Made by a program: the position numbers and the translations under genes. From an uncultured Roseburia sp. (GTDB lineage: Bacteria > Bacillota > Clostridia > Lachnospirales > Lachnospiraceae), in NCBI GenBank assembly GCA_945928585.1, contig CAMENQ010000080.1:1-9168 (forward strand): a DNA stretch of 9,168 bases, written 5' to 3'. Numbering within the stretch: the stretch's first letter is position 1; each line of letters starts with the position of its first letter. The notes beneath the pieces were generated by a model. It made no database searches and had not been told where the DNA came from. It worked only from the letters and a program-made list of their open reading frames with translations. Below are positions 7,155 through 9,168 of this stretch, one piece after another.

Positions 7155-8812
7155 TGGAAATGTTAAATGTAAATATAGAAGGAAAGGAAAAAAAATACGA
7201 AAAGGGTACATTGCTGGAAACCATAGCCAGGGAATATCAGGCAGATTATAAGTCGGATATAGTGCTGGCAGTAGTCAATGGAAAGCTTTCAGAGCTTACA
7301 AAAAAGCTTAAAGAGGAGTGCACCGTAAAATTTATTGGAACGGATACAGTGTGTGGTATAGAAACATATCGCAGAAGCGTGGTGCTGCTAATGATAAAGT
7401 CCTTTTATGATGTATGTGGAGAAGATAATATAGAAAAGCTTTTGGTAGATTATTCCCTGAGTAAAGGTTATTACTGCGAGCTTTACGGAAAAACAAGAAT
7501 AAGCGGAGAACTTTTGCAGAAGGTAAAGGAGCATATGCAAAAGCTTGTAGAACAGGATATTCCCATAACAAAGGAGACAATAAGCACAAGAGAAGCAGTT
7601 GAGCATTTTAGAAAGCATAAGATGTATGACAAAGAAAAACTCTTTAAATTTAGAAGAGGTTCAAATGTAAATGTATACAAAATAAATCATTTTGAAGACT
7701 ATTATTACGGATATATGGTGCCAAGTACAGGCTACTTAAAGTATTTCGATTTATATGCCTATGACGAAGGCTTTGTATTGCAGCTTCCTGTAAAGGAAAA
7801 TCCATCATCAGTGCCTGATTTCAAGCCTCAGCACAAAGTGTTTAACGTGCTTAAGGAGGCTAGTGCATGGGGAAGGATGATGGATATTGAAACGGTAGGT
7901 GCATTAAATGAGCAGATAGCAAAGGGAAAAATTAAAGACATTATATTGGTGCAGGAAGCATTGCAGGAAATGAAAATAGCACGTCTTGCATCAGAAATAC
8001 TAAACAGAAAAAATACTAAATTTGTTATGATAGCCGGTCCGTCCTCATCAGGAAAGACTACATTTGCCAAGAGACTATCCATACAGCTTACAGCTCATGG
8101 AATGAAACCACACACAATAAGTGTGGATGATTACTTCCTTAACAGAAGTGAGACACCGAGAGATGAAAATGGAGATTATAATTATGAAATATTAGAGGCT
8201 CTTGATGTAAAGCAGTTTAATGAGGATATGACAAAGCTTATGAATGGGGAAGAGGTTGAAATTCCCGAATTTAATTTCCATACAGGAAAGAGAGAATATA
8301 ATGGAAAAAAGCTTAAACTGGGTAAAGAGGATATACTTATTATAGAAGGGATACATTGTCTTAACGATAAGCTTTCATACTCGCTGCCAAAGGAAAGCAA
8401 ATTTAAAATTTATATAAGTGCACTGACACAGCTGAATGTAGATGAGCACAACAGAATAGCAACAACGGACGGAAGGCTTATACGAAGAATGGTAAGGGAT
8501 GCAAGAGACCGTTCTACAACAGCAGAGGAAACCATAGCAAGATGGGCTTCAGTAAGAAAAGGAGAAGAAAACTGCATATTCCCATATCAGGAGGAAGCAG
8601 ATGCAATGTTTAATTCAGCCCTTATATATGAACTGGGCGTCTTAAAACAGTTTGCAGAGCCGTTACTGTTTAACGTGTCACCTGAAAGCCCACAGTATCA
8701 CGAAGCAAAAAGACTTCTTAAATTCCTGGATTACTTCCTGACGGTAAACAGTGAACTGATACCGGCAAATTCTTTAATCAGGGAATTTATTGGTGGAAGT
8801 ATCTTTTATTAA
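7154..8812 (+). CDS. TGS-domain uridine kinase-like nucleoside kinase
   Basis: This 552-residue fusion joins a tRNA-synthetase-like N-terminus to a P-loop kinase of the uridine kinase/phosphoribulokinase superfamily. Residues about 1-62 resemble a TGS domain (NVNIEGKEKKYEKGTLLETI...). About 63-230 look like the second-additional domain of threonyl-tRNA synthetase, with no catalytic aminoacylation core. The kinase begins near 288: Walker A GPSSSGKTT at 295-303, the substrate/catalytic stretch SVDDYF (323-328), IIEGIHCLND with Glu398, and an Arg-rich lid GRLIRRMVRDARDR (440-453). ATP-dependent phosphorylation of a nucleoside, probably uridine or cytidine, is the likely role; the TGS part may bind nucleotide or RNA. 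Clostridial genomes commonly annotate this architecture as nucleoside kinase. The ATG overlaps the trmK stop by one base and GGAGG is at 7139-7143, so translation is probably coupled. It is the last gene of the run. Confidence 0.85.
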   Translation: MEMLNVNIEGKEKKYEKGTLLETIAREYQADYKSDIVLAVVNGKLSELTKKLKEECTVKFIGTDTVCGIETYRRSVVLLMIKSFYDVCGEDNIEKLLVDYSLSKGYYCELYGKTRISGELLQKVKEHMQKLVEQDIPITKETISTREAVEHFRKHKMYDKEKLFKFRRGSNVNVYKINHFEDYYYGYMVPSTGYLKYFDLYAYDEGFVLQLPVKENPSSVPDFKPQHKVFNVLKEASAWGRMMDIETVGALNEQIAKGKIKDIILVQEALQEMKIARLASEILNRKNTKFVMIAGPSSSGKTTFAKRLSIQLTAHGMKPHTISVDDYFLNRSETPRDENGDYNYEILEALDVKQFNEDMTKLMNGEEVEIPEFNFHTGKREYNGKKLKLGKEDILIIEGIHCLNDKLSYSLPKESKFKIYISALTQLNVDEHNRIATTDGRLIRRMVRDARDRSTTAEETIARWASVRKGEENCIFPYQEEADAMFNSALIYELGVLKQFAEPLLFNVSPESPQYHEAKRLLKFLDYFLTVNSELIPANSLIREFIGGSIFY

Positions 8813-8821
8813 AAATTAAAA

Positions 8822-8845
8822 AGGAAAATCCTAAAGCAACAGCAT
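8822..8845 (+). repeat. 24-nt direct repeat, copy 1
   Basis: This copy matches 8878-8901 at 23 of 24 positions; the only difference is A versus T at the seventh base. The shared core includes CTAAAGCAACAGCAT. The first 11 bases form a small inverted repeat AGGA-AAA-TCCT. It lies directly before the first terminator hairpin. Confidence 0.85.
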
Positions 8846-8872
8846 AAAAAATAGGCTTCGCCTATTTTTTAT
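8844..8872 (+). terminator. Rho-independent terminator of the kinase/operon transcript
   Basis: A perfect 13-bp stem (8844-8856 with 8860-8872) has a TTC loop at 8857-8859. The arm ends in six T residues (8865-8870). Because the 5' arm starts with six A residues, the reverse complement also ends in a T-run, so the hairpin can act in both directions. It begins 31 nt after the kinase stop. Confidence 0.85.
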
Positions 8873-8877
8873 ATAAT

Positions 8878-8901
8878 AGGAAATTCCTAAAGCAACAGCA
8901 T
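8878..8901 (+). repeat. 24-nt direct repeat, copy 2
   Basis: This is the second copy of the repeat, starting 56 nt after the first. Its head AGGAA-A-TTCCT is a nearly perfect palindrome, slightly better than in copy 1. It is followed by the second hairpin region rather than by another copy of the first hairpin, so it is not a simple tandem duplication of the whole unit. Confidence 0.85.
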
Positions 8902-8915
8902 GAAATTAAGAAACT

Positions 8916-8937
8916 AAAAATTCGCGAATGCGAATTT
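8916..8937 (-). terminator. Probable terminator for pyrI on the minus strand
   Basis: AAATTCGC (8918-8925) pairs with GCGAATTT (8930-8937) around the loop GAAT. On the minus strand the stem runs into TTTTT (complement of 8916-8920), which suits termination of the transcript coming from pyrI. On the plus strand it is followed by only three T residues, so it is weaker in that direction. Confidence 0.6.
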
Positions 8938-8939
8938 AT

Positions 8940-8967
8940 AAGTGCCGCTGCCGGGCGGCACTTTTTT
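8940..8967 (+). terminator. Strong GC-rich rho-independent terminator
   Basis: AAGTGCCGC (8940-8948) pairs with GCGGCACTT (8955-8963) around a six-base loop, and T residues run from 8962 to 8967. It would stop plus-strand read-through from the rpoD operon just before it enters pyrI in antisense. The T-run overlaps the pyrI stop codon (8966-8968) on the opposite strand. Confidence 0.85.
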
Positions 8968-9168
8968 ATTTAATTCGTCCATACTTTTCTTCGCAGTACT
9001 TACATCTGTATACCTGCTTTTCTTCATCAGTAAGTATAAACACCTGCTTAAGCTCCTGTTCAATAGATGTAATACAGCGTGGATTTTTGCATTTTAATAC
9101 ATTGTAAACAACCTTTGGCAAAGTAAGCTTTTTCTTATCTACGATTTCACCATTGTGAATAATATTTA
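8966..9168 (-). CDS. pyrI: Aspartate carbamoyltransferase regulatory subunit, C-terminal part (5' end outside window)
   Basis: Only the last 66 residues are present; the gene enters from the right edge. They correspond to the zinc-binding domain of PyrI, the regulatory chain that binds the PyrB catalytic trimers and transmits nucleotide control of pyrimidine synthesis. The opening KKKLTLPKVVYNVLKC and the KCKNPRCIT motif are typical. Four cysteines at fragment positions 26, 31, 55 and 58 give the spacing C-x4-C-x23-C-x2-C, the same as Cys109, 114, 138 and 141 of E. coli PyrI, so the zinc site is intact. The stop TAA (complement of 8966-8968) lies in the T-run of the facing terminator. The nucleotide-binding domain is outside the window, so effector specificity cannot be judged. 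A partner pyrB would be expected upstream, to the right. Confidence 0.88.
   Translation of the reverse strand, partial: NIIHNGEIVDKKKLTLPKVVYNVLKCKNPRCITSIEQELKQVFILTDEEKQVYRCKYCEEKYGRIK

Overview
The window is AT-rich and reads as chromosomal DNA of a Gram-positive Firmicute, most likely a Clostridia member of the Lachnospiraceae type (Roseburia/Eubacterium/Butyrivibrio-like). This placement is an inference. It rests on strong GGAGG ribosome binding sites, low-GC codon use rich in AGA and ATA, a dgt-dnaG-rpoD-trmK cluster, a TGS-domain nucleoside kinase and an intracellular GH43 arabinan-type enzyme. No mobile element, CRISPR array, tRNA or rRNA gene was seen.

Layout from left to right: 1-115 holds no confident gene. 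A complete minus-strand GH43 glycosidase (116-1441) has intact catalytic acids and no signal peptide. A 210-bp divergent spacer (1442-1651) carries two interlocked sigma-A-type promoters built on an 11-bp inverted repeat. On the plus strand deoD (1652-2359) is followed by a compact run: dgt (2429-3442), dnaG (3443-5224), rpoD (5282-6448), trmK (6453-7154) and a TGS/uridine-kinase-like fusion (7154-8812). Junctions in this run are tight: 0 nt between dgt and dnaG, 57 nt before rpoD, 4 nt before trmK, and a 1-nt overlap before the kinase. A 153-bp convergent spacer then contains a 24-nt direct repeat and three hairpins. After it, the 3' end of a minus-strand pyrI (8966-9168) runs off the window.

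How the genes fit together: dnaG-rpoD is the remnant of the macromolecular synthesis operon that couples replication priming and housekeeping transcription, here extended by a tRNA m1A22 methyltransferase. The flanking genes are nucleotide-metabolic. Dgt splits dGTP to deoxyguanosine, DeoD can phosphorolyse that nucleoside to guanine and deoxyribose-1-phosphate, the last gene is a probable nucleoside kinase, and PyrI belongs to pyrimidine synthesis. No strong terminator separates deoD from dgt, so one long transcript is possible. The GH43 gene is an accessory carbohydrate gene that happens to share the deoD promoter region.

Two start codons differ from the longest open frames: dgt is best started at 2429 and rpoD at 5282, each because of a well-placed Shine-Dalgarno sequence. 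I found no convincing undescribed system. The best leads are in the non-coding DNA: the overlapping divergent promoters, the repeat-and-terminator cluster, and a hairpin at the left edge with a GGAGG/CCTCC loop.
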